DNA of 64,000 bases from Burkholderiales bacterium (GCA_016702555.1 JADJDV010000002.1:186001-250000); one strand, 5' to 3'. Counted from the stretch's first letter, positions 8,309 to 17,244 are shown. Made by a program: numbers and translations. Notes: generated by a model from the sequence alone, not told the origin.

Positions 8309-8580
8309 CAGCCCAGTTCCGAGACCGCACGGCGGCGCGCCTGTCCGCGCGGCGGCATGGGCAATTCAGCTCGCGCGCCTGGGCTGAGCAACAGTTCCTT
8401 GAGCGTCGGCGTCGCCGCTGCCTTGAGTCGGCGCCATTCTTCGATGGGGACGATCACCGCGGCTTCGGTGCCACGCCGGGTCACGATTTGCGGACCCTCG
8501 GCAATGCACGCGTCCAGCATTTCGCTGAAGCGGGCCTTGGCGTCCTGAACGGGCCATGTGTGCATGCGGTGCTCTTTCAT
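8308..8580 (-). CDS. Type II antitoxin, Phd/YefM family
   Basis: The 90-residue protein opens with the Phd/YefM core (MHTWPVQDAKARFSEMLDAC, then GPQIVTRRGTEAAVIVPIEEW), an N-terminal DNA-binding dimer fold; the C-terminal tail should bind the PIN toxin encoded next. Two starts are possible: the ATG at 8580, which lies inside the operator palindrome, and the ATG at 8565, which has AAAGAG upstream and gives the typical MHTWPV N-terminus. I think 8565 is at least as likely. The pair is probably autorepressed through the palindromes just upstream. Confidence 0.87.
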   Translation of the reverse strand: MKEHRMHTWPVQDAKARFSEMLDACIAEGPQIVTRRGTEAAVIVPIEEWRRLKAAATPTLKELLLSPGARAELPMPPRGQARRRAVSELG

Positions 8581-8601
8581 GACTAGTCATATGACTGGTC
8601 A
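8580..8601. promoter_or_regulatory. Double-palindrome operator of the Phd/PIN toxin-antitoxin pair
   Basis: TGACTAGTCA (8580-8589) is a perfect 10-bp palindrome, and TGACTGGTCA (8592-8601) is a near-identical second copy 12 bp further upstream. Paired sites at about one helical turn are typical for cooperative autorepression by Phd-family antitoxins. The first overlaps the upstream start codon. Confidence 0.65.
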
Positions 8602-8633
8602 GTTTACCCGATGCGCGCACGCGATGCGGTCAG

Positions 8634-9530
8634 TTACCCAAGCAAACGTTCCATCGCCTCCCGGTACTTGGCGGCCGTTTCCGTGATGACTTCGCCGGGC
8701 AATCGAGGCGCCGGCGCGGTTTTGCGCCAGGGCTGACCATCGACTTGCGCCTGCTCCAGCCAGTCGCGCAAAAATTGCTTGTCGAAGCTGGGTGGGTTGC
8801 TGCCGGCCTGGTAGCTGTCGGACGGCCAGTAGCGCGATGAGTCGGGTGTGAGCACCTCGTCCATCAGCACCAGCTGGCCCGCATCGTCCAGCCCGAACTC
8901 GAACTTGGTGTCGGCGATGATGATGCCCTTCTTGAGCGCAATGGCGGCGGCGCGCTCGTACAGCGCGATGCTGACGTCGCGGATCCTGGCGGCCAGCTCA
9001 AGGCCGATCATCGCCACCGTGCGCTCGAAGCGGATGTTCTCGTCGTGCTCGCCCACCGCCGCCTTGGCGGCCGGCGTGTAGATGGGGTGCGGCAGTTTGC
9101 TGGCGTTGGTCAGGCCCGCGGGCAGCGGCACACCGCAGACCGATTGCGATTCCTGATACTCCTTCCAGCCGCTGCCGGCCAGGTAGCCGCGCACCACGGC
9201 CTCGACCGGGATGGGCTTCAGGCGCCTGACCAGCATGCTGCGGCCCGCTACCTGCGCCACTTCATCCGGCGCCACCACGCTCTCGGGCGCGTCGCCGGTC
9301 AGGTGATTCGGCACGATGTCCTTCAGTTGTTCAAACCACCACAGCGCCATCTGCGTCAGCAACGCGCCCTTGCCGGGGATCGGCTCGCCCATGATGACGT
9401 CGAAGGCGCTGATGCGGTCGCTGGCGACCATCAGGATGCGATCGTTGCCTACCGCGTAGTTGTCGCGCACCTTGCCGCGCGCGAGCAGGGGCAGGGATGT
9501 GAGGTCAGAAGTGTGCAGGGCGGGAGTCAT
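8634..9530 (-). CDS. purC: Phosphoribosylaminoimidazole-succinocarboxamide synthase (SAICAR synthetase)
   Basis: The 298-residue enzyme joins CAIR and aspartate using ATP in purine synthesis. Family motifs are clear: LLARGKVRDNYAVG (ATP loop), SDRISAFDVIMGEPIPGKG, VEAVVRGYLAGSGWKEY, DTKFEFGLD and DEVLTPDSSRYWP. The length matches the longer SAICAR synthetases of Proteobacteria and yeast. It sits alone among non-purine genes, directly between two toxin-antitoxin pairs on the same strand; the downstream ends are separated from them by only 14-53 bp, so transcripts may run through. Confidence 0.95.
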   Translation of the reverse strand: MTPALHTSDLTSLPLLARGKVRDNYAVGNDRILMVASDRISAFDVIMGEPIPGKGALLTQMALWWFEQLKDIVPNHLTGDAPESVVAPDEVAQVAGRSMLVRRLKPIPVEAVVRGYLAGSGWKEYQESQSVCGVPLPAGLTNASKLPHPIYTPAAKAAVGEHDENIRFERTVAMIGLELAARIRDVSIALYERAAAIALKKGIIIADTKFEFGLDDAGQLVLMDEVLTPDSSRYWPSDSYQAGSNPPSFDKQFLRDWLEQAQVDGQPWRKTAPAPRLPGEVITETAAKYREAMERLLG

Positions 9531-9544
9531 GCTTTTTGATGTGT

Positions 9545-9943
9545 TCAGGTCACGAAGGTGAGGCGCGGCTCGGCGGCGGCCAGGGCCACGAAGTCACGGT
9601 CGTCATGCAGCAATGGCAGGCCGGATTCGACAGCGCTGGCGGCGATCACGCAATCGTGCGGGCTGCGCACCGTGAGGCCGAGCCAGCGGCAACGTGCATA
9701 AAGCATGGCGGCCTGGCGGTGCAACTCCAGGCTGTCGGCGGCGTTCCAGACGGGCAGCGCATCCAGCTCGGTTTGCAGGCGGATGAAGTGGGCTGCGTCG
9801 CGCGCACCCTGCAGCAGTTCCTGATAAACCACTTCGACCATGAATACCGGTTCGCGCCGCCGCAATGCCAGGCGCAGCCGTTGGTGCGCGGGACTGCTGG
9901 TGGCGCGAAACAAGGCCACCCATGCCGAGGTGTCAACGATCAC
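9545..9943 (-). CDS. Type II toxin, PIN-domain ribonuclease (VapC)
   Basis: The 132-residue PIN protein begins MIVDTSAWVALF (first Asp at residue 4), has the second acidic residue in VYQELLQG, and SPHDCVIAASA and HDDRDFVALA near the end supply the remaining acidic residues. It begins with GTG at 9943, overlapping the antitoxin stop by 4 nt (GTGA), the standard coupling in vapBC operons. It is unrelated in detail to the other PIN toxin 1.6 kb away, so the two modules were probably acquired independently. Confidence 0.9.
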   Translation of the reverse strand: MIVDTSAWVALFRATSSPAHQRLRLALRRREPVFMVEVVYQELLQGARDAAHFIRLQTELDALPVWNAADSLELHRQAAMLYARCRWLGLTVRSPHDCVIAASAVESGLPLLHDDRDFVALAAAEPRLTFVT

Positions 9944-10248
9944 CGACGTGGCTTGTGGGTCGTGGCGGGCGGTGTTGGGGCGGTGTAAGGCGGCGGTGCG
10001 GGTTCGGCCGCACGCGCCACTGCATCGGATGCCCAGCCTTGCGCATCGGCGTTGAACAAGGTCGCCGGGTCGTAGTCATCTGCCAGCACGTCGCTGCCTT
10101 CCAGTGCCAGCAGGCCGGAATAGTCCGGTTGCCGGACGTAGGCGCGCAAGGCTGCCTCAACGGCCGCCTTTTTGGTGCGCACGCCCGCACGCGCCATGGC
10201 CTGGGCCACCAGCTCGTCGTCCAGCACGATATTGGTTCGGGTACTCAT
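9940..10248 (-). CDS. VapB-type antitoxin
   Basis: The 102-residue protein starts MSTRTNIVLDDELVAQAM, the ribbon-helix-helix opening of VapB antitoxins (type found with VapC PIN toxins), followed by a helix KKAAVEAALRAYV and a Pro-rich tail that is longer than usual. I chose the ATG at 10248 over an upstream frame extension because it gives the family N-terminus and sits just inside a perfect inverted repeat that is probably the operator. The toxin gene overlaps its last 4 nt. Confidence 0.87.
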   Translation of the reverse strand: MSTRTNIVLDDELVAQAMARAGVRTKKAAVEAALRAYVRQPDYSGLLALEGSDVLADDYDPATLFNADAQGWASDAVARAAEPAPPPYTAPTPPATTHKPRR

Positions 10249-10250
10249 GG

Positions 10251-10273
10251 CAATACACCTTCGATGTGTATTG
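10251..10273. promoter_or_regulatory. Inverted-repeat operator of vapBC
   Basis: CAATACAC and GTGTATTG form perfect 8-bp arms around a 7-nt spacer, ending 2 nt before the vapB start codon. Position and symmetry fit autorepression by the VapBC complex. Confidence 0.65.
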
Positions 10274-10317
10274 CCGATTATGGCACCGGCACGCATGAGT
10301 GGCCAGTGCCTGGCGGG

Positions 10318-11382
10318 TCAGACGACCTGTTGCGCCAGTTCGCCCTTGGCGTACTTCTCGGCCATCACCGACAGCGGGATGCCCTTGATCTTGGCGCCCT
10401 GGCCTTCGCAGCCAAACTCCAGGTAGCGCTGCTTGCAGATCGCCTTGGCGGCCTCGCGCGCGGGCTTCATCCACTCGCGCATGTCGAACTTGTCGGGGTT
10501 TTCGGCCTGGAACTTGCGCACGGCGCCGGTCATGGCCAGGCGGATGTCGGTGTCGATGTTGATCTTGCGCACGCCGTGCTTGATGGCTTCTTGGATCTCC
10601 TTGATCGGCACGCCATAGGTCTCTTTCATCTTGCCGCCGTACTGGTTGATGATGGCCAGCAACTCCTGCGGCACGCTGCTGGAGCCGTGCATCACCAGAT
10701 GCGTGTTGGGGATGCGGGCGTGGATTTCCTTCACGCGGCTGATGGCCAGCACGTCGCCGGTGGGCGGGCGGGTGAACTTGTAGGCGCCGTGGCTGGTGCC
10801 AATCGCAATCGCCAGCGCATCGAGTTGCGTGGCCTTGACGAACTGAGCGGCTTCCTCGGGGTCGGTCAGCAGCTGGTCGTGGGTCAGCTTGCCGGCGGCG
10901 CCAACGCCATCCTCTTCGCCGGCCTCGCCGGTTTCGAGGCTGCCCAGGCAGCCCAATTCACCCTCCACCGTGGCGCCGATCTTGTGCGCCATGGCGACCA
11001 CTTGCTTGGTCACATCGACGTTGTAGTCAAAGTCGGCCGGGGTCTTGCCGTCTTCGCGCAGGCTGCCGTCCATCATCACCGAGCCGAAACCCAGGTCGAG
11101 CGCGCCCTTGCAGATGGCCGGGCTGGTGCCGTGGTCCTGGTGCATCACCAGCGGAATCTGCGGATAGGCCTCGCAGGCGGCCTGGATCAGGTGCTTGATG
11201 AAGCTCTCGCCGGCGTACTTGCGTGCACCGGCCGACGCCTGCAGGATGACGGGCGCGCCCACTTCGTCGGCAGCGGCCATCACGGCCTGCACCTGCTCGA
11301 GGTTGTTGACGTTGAAGGCGGGAATGCCGTAGTTGTGGGCTGCGGCGTGGTCGAGCAGCTCGCGCATGGAAACGAGTGGCAT
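10318..11382 (-). CDS. fba: Fructose-bisphosphate aldolase, class II
   Basis: The 354-residue zinc-dependent aldolase interconverts fructose 1,6-bisphosphate with two triose phosphates. Recognisable segments are IPAFNVNNLEQVQAVM, LVMHQDHGT (zinc ligand His), SVMMDGSLREDG, EGELGCLGSLETGEAGEED and LVMHGSSSVPQEL. The length and the EDG insertion fit the CbbA/FbaA-like subtype common in Burkholderiales. A strong GGAGGATT site precedes the ATG at 11382. pyk and pgk lie within 6 kb on the same strand, so three central-carbon genes cluster here. Confidence 0.95.
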   Translation of the reverse strand: MPLVSMRELLDHAAAHNYGIPAFNVNNLEQVQAVMAAADEVGAPVILQASAGARKYAGESFIKHLIQAACEAYPQIPLVMHQDHGTSPAICKGALDLGFGSVMMDGSLREDGKTPADFDYNVDVTKQVVAMAHKIGATVEGELGCLGSLETGEAGEEDGVGAAGKLTHDQLLTDPEEAAQFVKATQLDALAIAIGTSHGAYKFTRPPTGDVLAISRVKEIHARIPNTHLVMHGSSSVPQELLAIINQYGGKMKETYGVPIKEIQEAIKHGVRKINIDTDIRLAMTGAVRKFQAENPDKFDMREWMKPAREAAKAICKQRYLEFGCEGQGAKIKGIPLSVMAEKYAKGELAQQVV

Positions 11383-11551
11383 GGTGGGAATCCTCCAGGA
11401 GTCGATGAAGCGGCGCCGGGCGGCGGGCGCCCGGATATCCGCTTGATTCTAGCCAAGCCCCCATTGCGCCGACCTTGACTTAAGCCGCGGTTCAGACGGA
11501 CGGATTAGCATCGCGCCGCCGCTGAGTGGGTGTCGTCTGCGGTTTTACCCC

Positions 11552-12271
11552 ATGAACGCCGCGCCCCCGCTCAGCTTCTCCCGCTTTCTTGCCTGGACAG
11601 CGGCGGCGTTGGTTCTGCTGCTGCTCTGGGACGCCAGCGCGCTCGATCTGCCCCTGGCGCGCGGGTTCGGCAACGCGCAGGGTTTTGCGCTGACACACGA
11701 CTGGTGGCTGCAGGAGGTGCTGCACACCGGTGTGCGCCAGGTGGCGTGGGGGCTGATGCTCATACTCGTCCTGATGATCTGGCACCCCCTGGGGCCGCTG
11801 CGCGTCATGCCGCGCGCCGACCGCGTTGGGCTGGTGGCCGGCATTCTGCTGGCGGCGCTGGTCGTGCAACTGCTCAAGCGCGCCAGCCTCACCAGTTGCC
11901 CCTGGGATCTGGTGGAGTTCGGCGGCGCGGCGCGCCATGTGTCGCATTGGCGCTGGGGCGTGGCCGATGGCGGTGGCGGACACTGCTTTCCGGCCGGGCA
12001 TGCGTCGACCGCGTTTGCATTCCTTGCCGCCTATTTCTGGCTGCGCCCTTGGGCGCCGCGCGTGGCACGCTGGTGGCTGGCGGCAACGTTGCTGGCGGGC
12101 CTGCTGTTTGGTGCCGTGCAGATGGTGCGGGGCGCGCACTACCTCAGCCACGTACTGTGGGCCGGTTGGCTGTGCTGGCTGGCCGGCGGTTTGCTGTGGC
12201 TCGGCGTGCAGGCCTGGCGCGTGCGGCAGTCCCCGCCCATTCTGACGCCGCAAACAAAGACCTTGTCATGA
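11552..12271 (+). CDS. PAP2-family membrane phosphatase (first of a tandem pair)
   Basis: The 239-residue integral membrane protein has about six hydrophobic segments and the three PAP2 motifs: KRASLTSCPWD (motif 1), CFPAGHAST (motif 2, catalytic His) and RGAHYLSHVLWA (motif 3, nucleophile His). PAP2 enzymes dephosphorylate lipid phosphates such as undecaprenyl diphosphate, phosphatidate or lipid A; the CFPAGHA variant occurs in lipid A/phosphoethanolamine-associated members, so a cell-envelope substrate is likely. It is translationally coupled (ATGA) to a second PAP2 gene. Confidence 0.85.
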   Translation: MNAAPPLSFSRFLAWTAAALVLLLLWDASALDLPLARGFGNAQGFALTHDWWLQEVLHTGVRQVAWGLMLILVLMIWHPLGPLRVMPRADRVGLVAGILLAALVVQLLKRASLTSCPWDLVEFGGAARHVSHWRWGVADGGGGHCFPAGHASTAFAFLAAYFWLRPWAPRVARWWLAATLLAGLLFGAVQMVRGAHYLSHVLWAGWLCWLAGGLLWLGVQAWRVRQSPPILTPQTKTLS

Positions 12272-12813
12272 ACGGCATCGATCAGACCGCGTTTCTGTGG
12301 CTCAACCTGAGCGCATCGGCGCCCGCCTGGCTGCTGGCGGTGGCGCGGGGGATCAGCCTGCAACTGCCGCACTGGATGCTGGCCGCCACGCTGACAGTGG
12401 CACTGGCCGGGCGACCGGCGTGGCGCCGCCAGGCCTGGCGCGTGCTGCTGAGCATGGTGCTGGCAGCGGGCGCTGCGGCCTTGCTCAAACGGGGCTTGCA
12501 CTTTCCGCGCCCGTTCACCTTGGGGCTGGGCACGCTGTGGGTGCCGCATGGCGCGTCGGCGGGCTTCCCCAGCGCGCATTCGGCGACGGCGATGGCTTTC
12601 GCTGTGTCGGCGGCCTTGGCGCCGGTGCGCTGGCCCGCGCGCGTGCTGGTGTTTGCCGCCGCGCTGGCGATGGGCTGGAGCCGCATCGCCCTGGGCGTGC
12701 ACTTTCCGTCGGATGTGCTGGCCGCCTGGTGCCTGGGCACGGCGTGCGCCTTGCTGGTGCAGCGCCTGACGGCACCCGCGGCGCGGCGCTGGCCCTGGAT
12801 CCGCGTCAGTTGA
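12268..12813 (+). CDS. PAP2-family membrane phosphatase (second of the pair; undecaprenyl-diphosphatase-like)
   Basis: The 181-residue membrane protein has the shorter PAP2 architecture: KRGLHFPRPF (motif 1), GFPSAHSATA (motif 2) and SRIALGVHFPSDVLA (motif 3 with its characteristic Asp). This pattern is closest to YbjG/PgpB-like phosphatases acting on undecaprenyl diphosphate. The ATG at 12268 overlaps the stop of the first PAP2 gene. Its 3' end overlaps the 3' end of pyk by 8 nt on the opposite strand. The exact substrate is not visible from sequence. Confidence 0.85.
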   Translation: MNGIDQTAFLWLNLSASAPAWLLAVARGISLQLPHWMLAATLTVALAGRPAWRRQAWRVLLSMVLAAGAAALLKRGLHFPRPFTLGLGTLWVPHGASAGFPSAHSATAMAFAVSAALAPVRWPARVLVFAAALAMGWSRIALGVHFPSDVLAAWCLGTACALLVQRLTAPAARRWPWIRVS

Positions 12814-14239
12814 CGCGGCAGATCTTCAGCATGTTGGTGCCGCCGGGCGCGCCCATGGGCTCGCCGCAGGTGATGGCGTAGACGTCGCCCGCGTTGACGA
12901 TGCCCTGGCGCTTCAGGTAGCCCTCGGCCTGCGCCAGTGCCTCGTCGCGGTGGGCGCTGGTGTCCATCAGCATGGGGCGCACGTTGCGGTACAGCGCCAT
13001 CTTGCGCTGCGTGCCGACCTTGGGCGTGAGCGCGTAGATGGGGATGCGCACGCGGTGGCGGCTCATCCACAGGGCGGTCGAGCCCGAATCGGTCAGCGCC
13101 ACGATGGCCTTGGCGCCCAGGTGGTAGGCGGTGAACAGCGCACCCATGGCGATCGACTGGTCGATGCGCTGGAAGGTGGCGCCGGTGAAGTCGGCATCCA
13201 GCTCCACGGGGTCGTGCTCCTCGGCCGCTTCGCAGATCGAAGCCATCTCGCGCACCGTCTCCAGCGGGTATTTGCCGGCGGCGGTTTCGGCGCTCAGCAT
13301 CACGGCGTCGGTGCCGTCGAGCACGGCGTTGGCCACGTCACTGACCTCAGCGCGCGTGGGCACCGGGTTGGTGATCATGCTCTCCATCATCTGCGTGGCG
13401 GTGATGACCAGCTTGTCCTTTTGCCGCGCCAGGCTGATCATTTTCTTTTGCAGCGCCGGCACGGCGGCGTTGCCCACTTCCACCGCCAGGTCGCCGCGCG
13501 CCACCATGATGCCGTCGCTCGCGGCCAGGATCTCGGTCAGGCGCGGGATGGCCTCGGCGCGCTCTATTTTTGCGATCAGGAACGGCTTGTGCCCAAAATC
13601 GGCGCCGGCCACGTTGCACAACTGGCGCGCCATCTCCATGTCGGTGGCGTTTTTGGGAAAGCTCACCGCCACGTAGTCGGCCTGGAAGGCCATGGCGGTC
13701 TTGATGTCCTCCATGTCCTTGCCGGTCAGCGCGGGCGCGGTCAGGCCGCCGCCCTGTTTGTTGATGCCCTTGTTGTTGGACAGCTCGCCGCCCAGCTTGA
13801 CCACGGTATGCACGGCCTCGCCGCGCACCTCGGTCACCGTCAGCACGATCAGGCCGTCGTTCAGCAGCAGCGTGTCGCCCGCCTTTACGTCGCGCGGCAG
13901 TTCCTTGTAATCCAGCCCCACGCCGCCGAGGTCGCCGGGTTCCTGCCGGGCAGCGTCGAGCACGAAGGGCGCGCCCGGCTCCAGCGTCACCTTGCCGTTT
14001 TCAAACTTGCCGACGCGGATCTTGGGGCCTTGCAGGTCGGCCATGATGGCCACCTCGCGCCCGGCGCGCTCGGCCACTTCGCGCACCAGGCGCGCGCGCT
14101 CCACGTGGTCCTCGGCCTTGCCGTGGCTGAAGTTCAGGCGCACCACGTTGACGCCGGCACGCACCATTTCCTCCAACAGCGCGGGATCGCTGGACGCGGG
14201 GCCGAGGGTGGCGACGATTTTGGTGGCGCGGTGGGTCAT
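12806..14239 (-). CDS. pyk: Pyruvate kinase
   Basis: The 477-residue enzyme transfers phosphate from phosphoenolpyruvate to ADP. Motifs: TKIVATLGPASSDP at the start, VRLNFSHGKAEDH (active-site Arg), MADLQGPKIRVG, the catalytic lysine and metal site in LIAKIERAEAI, MVARGDLAVEVG, and TAAGKYPLETV. The length fits type II bacterial pyruvate kinase. It precedes a phospholipase-D family gene and pgk in map order (pgk lies upstream on the same strand). Confidence 0.95.
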   Translation of the reverse strand: MTHRATKIVATLGPASSDPALLEEMVRAGVNVVRLNFSHGKAEDHVERARLVREVAERAGREVAIMADLQGPKIRVGKFENGKVTLEPGAPFVLDAARQEPGDLGGVGLDYKELPRDVKAGDTLLLNDGLIVLTVTEVRGEAVHTVVKLGGELSNNKGINKQGGGLTAPALTGKDMEDIKTAMAFQADYVAVSFPKNATDMEMARQLCNVAGADFGHKPFLIAKIERAEAIPRLTEILAASDGIMVARGDLAVEVGNAAVPALQKKMISLARQKDKLVITATQMMESMITNPVPTRAEVSDVANAVLDGTDAVMLSAETAAGKYPLETVREMASICEAAEEHDPVELDADFTGATFQRIDQSIAMGALFTAYHLGAKAIVALTDSGSTALWMSRHRVRIPIYALTPKVGTQRKMALYRNVRPMLMDTSAHRDEALAQAEGYLKRQGIVNAGDVYAITCGEPMGAPGGTNMLKICRVN

Positions 14240-14324
14240 GGTGATTCAGTGCAAAGTCAGTGCAAAGCGGCAAACGGCCATTCTGGCATGCGGCCGTGAC
14301 GCTGGCCAGGCATCGAGAAGCACA

Positions 14325-15890
14325 TCAGAGTTGCGAATCGATCGGCAGCCAGCCGAGCAGCCACACCAGCGCGCGCAGGCCGGCGCTGCTTTCGGGCTCG
14401 TGCGCCCACACGCGCTGGCCCTCGTCCTGCCAGCGCAGGGCGCCATCCTCCAGCGTGACGCGCCAGGCCGAGGCCGGATCGGCGCCGCGCTCGAACAGGC
14501 GCTGCAATTCGGCCGCCAGCGCCGGGTGGTCGAACACCACGCCCATTTCGGTGTTGAGCTGGGCCGAGCGCGGGTCGAAGTTGAACGAGCCGACGAAGCC
14601 GCGCGCGCCATCGACCACGAAGGCCTTGGTGTGCAGGCTGGCGCCGCTGGAGCCGCCCAACAGCTCGCGCCCCGCCGCCGCGCCGCCGGGCTTCAGTTCG
14701 TACAGCTGCACGCCCTGCGCCAGCAGCGGCGCGCGCCAGTTCAGGTAGCCGGCGTGCACCACCGGCACGTCATTGACCACCAGCGAGTTGGTCAGCACCC
14801 GCACGTCGACCCCGCGCGCGGCCTGGCCCGCCAGCAGCAGCGTGCCGGCATCGCCAGGCACGAAGTAGGGCGAGATCAGCCAGCTCTGGCGCTGGGCCGA
14901 AAACAGCAGCGCCATCACGTCGTACAGCAGCCAGGCTGGGCGCGCTTGCCGGTGCGCCAGCGGTGCGGCTTTTTCGGGTGGGTCGGACAGCACGCGGATG
15001 CTGTCGCTCCAGTGCAGCGTCAGGCCGCTGGCCAGCTTGTCGGCCAGGCGCTCGGGATCGCCGAGCGCGCGCACCCAGGCCGAGGCGCGCGCGTCGGCAT
15101 GCAGCGCCTGCCGCCAGTCGGCCAGCTCGGCCGCGCTGGGCGGCGTGGCACTGGCTTTGAGCGCAGCCAGCGGAATCACCGCGGCGCTGTTCCAGAACTG
15201 GTCGAAGATGGCGCTGGCCTGCGCCACCGCGGGGCCCAGCAGCAGCAGGTCGGCGTCCTGGAAGTTGGTGTGCTCGGCGGCGTCAAAGTATTCGTCGCCC
15301 AGGTTGCGGCCGCCGACGATGGCCACGCGGTTGTCGGCGATCCAGGCCTTGTTGTGCATGCGGCGGTTGAAGCCGACAAAGCGCAGCGCCATCTCCAGCG
15401 CGCGGCCCCAGGCGGTGGCGCGGTTGCGCGCGGGGTTGAACAGGCGCACCTCCAGGTTGGGGTGGGCGTCAAGCGCCAGCAGCACGCGGTCGCGCGCCGG
15501 GCCGTTCATGTCGTCGATCAGCAGGCGCACGCGCACACCGCGCTCGGCGGCGGCCAGCAGTTCGTGCTTGAGCAGGCTGCCCGTCAGGTCGCCGCGCCAG
15601 ATGTAATACATGGCGTCCAGGCTGCGCCCCGCCGCGCGCGCCGACTGCGCGCGCAGCGCGAAGGCCTGCACGTTGTCGGTGATCAGGGCGCCGCCGCTTT
15701 GCCCCGCGTGTGCGGCCAGCTGGGGCGCCACCACGCGATCAAGCGCCGTGGCCTGCGGCTGCGGCGGCAGCGCGCTGGAGGGCGCGCCACGCGCGCGGCT
15801 GGCGAACTGGCCCCACGACCACAGCGACAGCGTCGACAGCAGCACCAGCAGCGCCAGCGCGATCAAGGCCCATTTCAGCCAGGGTGCCAC
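14325..15890 (-). CDS. Phospholipase D-family protein, ClsC-like cardiolipin synthase
   Basis: The 521-residue protein has one N-terminal membrane anchor (residues about 5-27) and two HKD half-sites: HNKAWIADNRVAIVGGRN and HTKAFVVDGARGFVGSFN. Two HxKxxxxD motifs with the flanking GG/GS and N residues define active PLD enzymes; the lack of two N-terminal transmembrane helices and the overall length resemble E. coli ClsC (YmdC), which makes cardiolipin from phosphatidylglycerol and phosphatidylethanolamine. The segment before the first motif (YYIWRGDLTGSLL) is also ClsC-like. It lies between pgk and pyk on the same strand, with no obvious functional link. Confidence 0.85.
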   Translation of the reverse strand: MAPWLKWALIALALLVLLSTLSLWSWGQFASRARGAPSSALPPQPQATALDRVVAPQLAAHAGQSGGALITDNVQAFALRAQSARAAGRSLDAMYYIWRGDLTGSLLKHELLAAAERGVRVRLLIDDMNGPARDRVLLALDAHPNLEVRLFNPARNRATAWGRALEMALRFVGFNRRMHNKAWIADNRVAIVGGRNLGDEYFDAAEHTNFQDADLLLLGPAVAQASAIFDQFWNSAAVIPLAALKASATPPSAAELADWRQALHADARASAWVRALGDPERLADKLASGLTLHWSDSIRVLSDPPEKAAPLAHRQARPAWLLYDVMALLFSAQRQSWLISPYFVPGDAGTLLLAGQAARGVDVRVLTNSLVVNDVPVVHAGYLNWRAPLLAQGVQLYELKPGGAAAGRELLGGSSGASLHTKAFVVDGARGFVGSFNFDPRSAQLNTEMGVVFDHPALAAELQRLFERGADPASAWRVTLEDGALRWQDEGQRVWAHEPESSAGLRALVWLLGWLPIDSQL

Positions 15891-15934
15891 TTGGCTTGAT
15901 CGCTATCGAAGCACGAGCGGGTCGCGCAGGCCGG

Positions 15935-17131
15935 TCAAGCGCCGCCGGCTCTTTTTTCAAGAATCTCGAAGGCGGGCAGTTGCTTGCCTTCGAGGACTTC
16001 GAGGAAGGCGCCGCCGCCGGTGGAGATGTAGCCGATGTCTTTCTCGATGCCGTACTTGGCGATCGCCGCCAGCGTATCGCCACCGCCCGCGATGCTGAAG
16101 GCGGCCGATTCGGCGATGGCCTGGGCAATCGTCCGGGTGCCGTGCTCGAACGGCGCCATCTCGAACACGCCGACCGGGCCGTTCCAGACGATGGTGCCGG
16201 CCTGCTTGAGCTGCGCGGCCAGGCGCGCGGCCGTGTCGGGGCCGATGTCGAGGATCAGGTCATCGGGCGCCACGTCGGCGGCGGGTTTGACTTCGGCTTT
16301 CGCGTCGGCCTTGAATTCCTTGGCCGTCACGACGTCGGTCGGGATCGGCACTTCGGCGCCGCGCGCCTTCATGGCGTCCATCACGGCACGGGCGTCGCCG
16401 ACCAAGTCGGGCTCGGCCAGGCTTTTGCCGATGGGCAGGCCCGCGGCCAACATGAAGGTGTTGGCGATGCCGCCGCCGACGATCAATTGATCGACTTTGG
16501 AGGCCAATGACTGCAGGATGGTGAGTTTTGTGCTCACCTTGCTGCCGGCGACGATGGCCACCAGCGGGCGCTTCGGGTTGGCCAGCGCTTGATGCAGCGC
16601 ATCAATCTCCGCCGCCAGCAGCGGGCCGGCGCAGGCGATGGGCGCGAATTGGGCGATGCCGTAGGTGGTGGCCTCGGCGCGGTGCGCGGTGCCGAACGCA
16701 TCGTTGATGTAAATATCGCAAAGTGCGGCCATCTTGCGTGAAAGCGCTTCATCGTTCTTCTTCTCGCCTTGGTTGACGCGGCAGTTCTCCAGCAGCACGA
16801 CTTGGCCCGGTTGCACTTGCACGCCATCGACCCAGTCCTGGATCAGTGGCACCTCGCGCCCCAGCAGCTCGCCCAGGCGCTTGGCGACGGGCGCCAGCGA
16901 ATCGGCGGCTTTCAGTTCGCCCTCGGTCGGGCGACCCAGGTGCGAGGTGACCATGACTGCCGCGCCAGCATCCAGCGCCATCTGGATGCAGGGCACGCTG
17001 GCGCGGATGCGGGTGTCTTCGGTGATGGCGCCGGCGTCGTCCTGCGGCACGTTCAGGTCGGCGCGGATGAAGACTTTTTGGCCCTTGGCCTGGCCTTGGG
17101 CACACAGATCAGAAAAGCGCAGAACGTTCAT
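15935..17131 (-). CDS. pgk: Phosphoglycerate kinase
   Basis: The 398-residue enzyme transfers phosphate between 1,3-bisphosphoglycerate and ADP. Visible motifs: VFIRADLNVPQD, TSHLGRPTEGE, LLENCRVNQGEKKND, YINDAFGTAHRAEA, AIVAGSKVSTKL, VGGGIANTF, and GGGDTLAAI with STGGGAFLEVLEG at the C-terminus. The length is typical. The downstream gap to the PLD gene is 44 bp. Confidence 0.96.
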   Translation of the reverse strand: MNVLRFSDLCAQGQAKGQKVFIRADLNVPQDDAGAITEDTRIRASVPCIQMALDAGAAVMVTSHLGRPTEGELKAADSLAPVAKRLGELLGREVPLIQDWVDGVQVQPGQVVLLENCRVNQGEKKNDEALSRKMAALCDIYINDAFGTAHRAEATTYGIAQFAPIACAGPLLAAEIDALHQALANPKRPLVAIVAGSKVSTKLTILQSLASKVDQLIVGGGIANTFMLAAGLPIGKSLAEPDLVGDARAVMDAMKARGAEVPIPTDVVTAKEFKADAKAEVKPAADVAPDDLILDIGPDTAARLAAQLKQAGTIVWNGPVGVFEMAPFEHGTRTIAQAIAESAAFSIAGGGDTLAAIAKYGIEKDIGYISTGGGAFLEVLEGKQLPAFEILEKRAGGA

Positions 17132-17244
17132 GGGATGCGGTGACGACGGACGAAGTTGAAAAAGACGGACGCGCCGGCTGCGGCACGCGGTGATGGCGGG
17201 ATTTTAAGGCGGCCGCCCGCGGCGTCGATGCACAGTTTACGAGC

